Assembly: GCA_963277665.1 (NCBI GenBank)
Contig: OY728125.1
Location: 1,709,976,889-1,710,040,888 of the forward strand
Length of the DNA: 64,000 nucleotides
Direction: 5' to 3'
From: Viscum album
Taxonomy: Eukaryota > Streptophyta > Magnoliopsida > Santalales > Viscaceae
Position 1 is the stretch's first letter; each line of letters opens with the position of its first letter. Position numbers and translations under genes: made by a program. Below, in pieces: positions 62,901 to 64,000 of the stretch. The notes under the pieces are model-generated. The model was given only the letters and a program-made list of their open reading frames with translations. It had not been told where the DNA came from and searched no databases.

Positions 62901-64000
62901 ATTTCAATTATATCACATATTTTCATTAACTTTATCTTTTTTATTTTACATGTAAAGCGTTAGTCAAAACAAATCACATCACTTCATGAGGCGGTAGTCC
63001 ATCGTACAAATGATCATTGTTATTGTATCCCATATGAAATGGAAATTAAAATTTTATATATGATAAAATGACTCTAGAGGTATAGTTATTTCATAAATAT
63101 CTAATATATTCTTTATATCCATCACCATACCCAACCATGAGAGGTGGTAATGAAAAAATTATTGACTTTGGTTCGTAAGGAGGAAGTCTGTTATACACAA
63201 GAATGGGGATTTTTAACCCATTAGATATAACTTGAAATGGATTTAGGTAACTACCTAAATATAAAAACATCTCAACATATGTAATATAATTAAATTATTA
63301 TACATGTATGGTTTAAAAGGAATTGAACATGGTGGGGGAATAAATAAAATAATTATTCTTATTAAAGAACATTACCTCTTATTTGGGTAACCACCTTAGG
63401 TTTACAACAAAAACCTTCATAGGATTTATTTATTCCAAAAATAAAGATTCAATTATGATATAGGGAATATTATATGTTTTTTGGGAGGTTATTGGCCAAA
63501 TAAAAAGATTTTGAAGGTGTGAATAAGAGAGGAGGGTGGCCTTTTTTAATTGAGCGGTCACATTTTTTTAAATACCCACAAGAATCCAATAATGGGTTGT
63601 CAATATCTCCTCATGTGACTCAAAAATTGATAAATAATGGAGTTTAGGGATGAAGGTTTGTATCCATATTTCCACCAAAAAACATTTATTAAACATTTTT
63701 TGAACATGTTTTCCATTAACCTTTAAGTTTTACTAACTTTTACCATTTTATTTTTCGCTATAGTAAATAGTTTTTTATTAACCTTGTTAATTTATCCTTT
63801 AATACTAAAATAAAATTATAATTATTAGATAATTTATAAATAATTATTATTAATATTAAATCCAATTTATTATATTAAAAACCTATTTGTGTGGAATGTT
63901 AATTTTAACCTAAGCGCATGTAACACACAAACCCATGTTTTAACCTTAATTGTAGAAATTAATTTTTATCTTTGCTCACTAATCATTATAATAAAAAATA
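59938..64000 (-). repeat. LTR D (5' LTR of element C-D), cut by the window end
   Basis: Homologous to LTR C over its visible 4.06 kb in the same orientation. The inner border is placed where alignment with C begins (CAAGATTTACATAAATAG against TTGGATTTACATACATAG), with a decayed primer site just to the left (minus strand GGATAACTATAGTTAG). By comparison with C, roughly 0.6-0.7 kb more should lie beyond 64,000. Four ~190-bp subrepeats occupy 62,575-63,200. Confidence 0.85.
62575..63200 (-). repeat. ~190-bp subrepeats inside LTR D (four copies)
   Basis: Copies near 62,580, 62,768, 62,970 and 63,150 share a core like CACTTCATGAGGCGGTAGTC followed by CAxxxGTACAxATG. One more copy than in LTR C suggests copy-number change after insertion or imperfect recognition of a fourth copy in C. 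Confidence 0.7.

Larger units (their letters stand above)
52607..64000 (-). mobile_element. Ty3/gypsy element C-D, internally deleted, runs off the window
   Basis: Minus-strand order is LTR D (64,000 downward to about 59,938), gag with two zinc knuckles, a poorly readable middle, the integrase C-terminus, a polypurine tract and LTR C. The interior is about 2.6 kb, whereas a full one needs 5-6 kb, so most of pol is gone. It lies inside LTR B of the older element A-B. GACCT (52,602-52,606) is the left flank. The right flank and the rest of LTR B should follow outside the window. Confidence 0.85.

Noticed and set aside
1..64000. Host protein-coding genes, tRNA, rRNA or snRNA genes
   Set aside because: None could be supported; all sizeable coding traces belong to transposable elements.

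Overview
The window looks like plant nuclear heterochromatin from a large, repeat-rich genome. It is strongly A+T-rich, CpG looks scarce, and I found no intact protein-coding host gene. What can be read is layer upon layer of decayed transposable elements plus two tandem-repeat arrays. Families are called from translated fragments that survive among stops and frameshifts: Ty3/gypsy of Del/Tekay-like type, Ty1/copia with a SIRE-like gag and polypurine tract, CACTA, and LINE-type ORF1 with DUF4283. I cannot name the species. An angiosperm is likely, but that is inference.

Layout. 1-8358 (+): a Ty3/gypsy element whose 5' LTR lies outside the window. Its gag, protease, RT, RNase H and integrase are all traceable but dead, and a 3' LTR of about 3.5 kb ends it. 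About 8.4-12.4 kb (+): a decayed CACTA transposon (DUF4218 region, then a TNPA/Transposase_24-like second gene). 12.5-19.8 kb: a head-to-tail array of about 10.4 copies of a ~703-bp monomer. 19.8-22.5 kb: unassigned sequence around a very A+T-rich block. 22.5-26.5 kb (-): two LINE-type ORF1 remnants in the same orientation; the second is the best preserved coding sequence in the window, and neither has an ORF2. 27.4-29.2 kb (-): the 5' part of a Ty1/copia element (gag, primer-binding site, LTR). 29.25-30.86 kb: about ten copies of a ~168-bp satellite.

From 30,862 to the end is a nest of retrotransposons. A minus-strand Ty3/gypsy element (LTR A 30,862-35,482; LTR B from 50,624) sits in the satellite. 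Its interior is split by a minus-strand Ty1/copia element (36,662-50,137). One LTR of that copia is in turn split by a plus-strand solo LTR (38,841-43,012) of the same family as A and B, with a CATGA target duplication. LTR B is cut at about 52,606 by a second minus-strand Ty3/gypsy element of that family (LTR C 52,607-57,346; LTR D from about 59,938, running off the window). Both Ty3/gypsy elements here keep gag zinc-knuckle sequence, primer site and/or polypurine tract, but lack a recognisable reverse transcriptase.

Nothing here works together as a pathway. The history reads as satellite DNA, then serial insertion, then internal deletion and point decay. The points most worth following are the ~703-bp array, the ~168-bp satellite broken by a retroelement, the datable nested order, the pol-poor long-LTR family with ~195-bp repeats inside its LTRs, and the relatively fresh ORF1-only LINE fragment.
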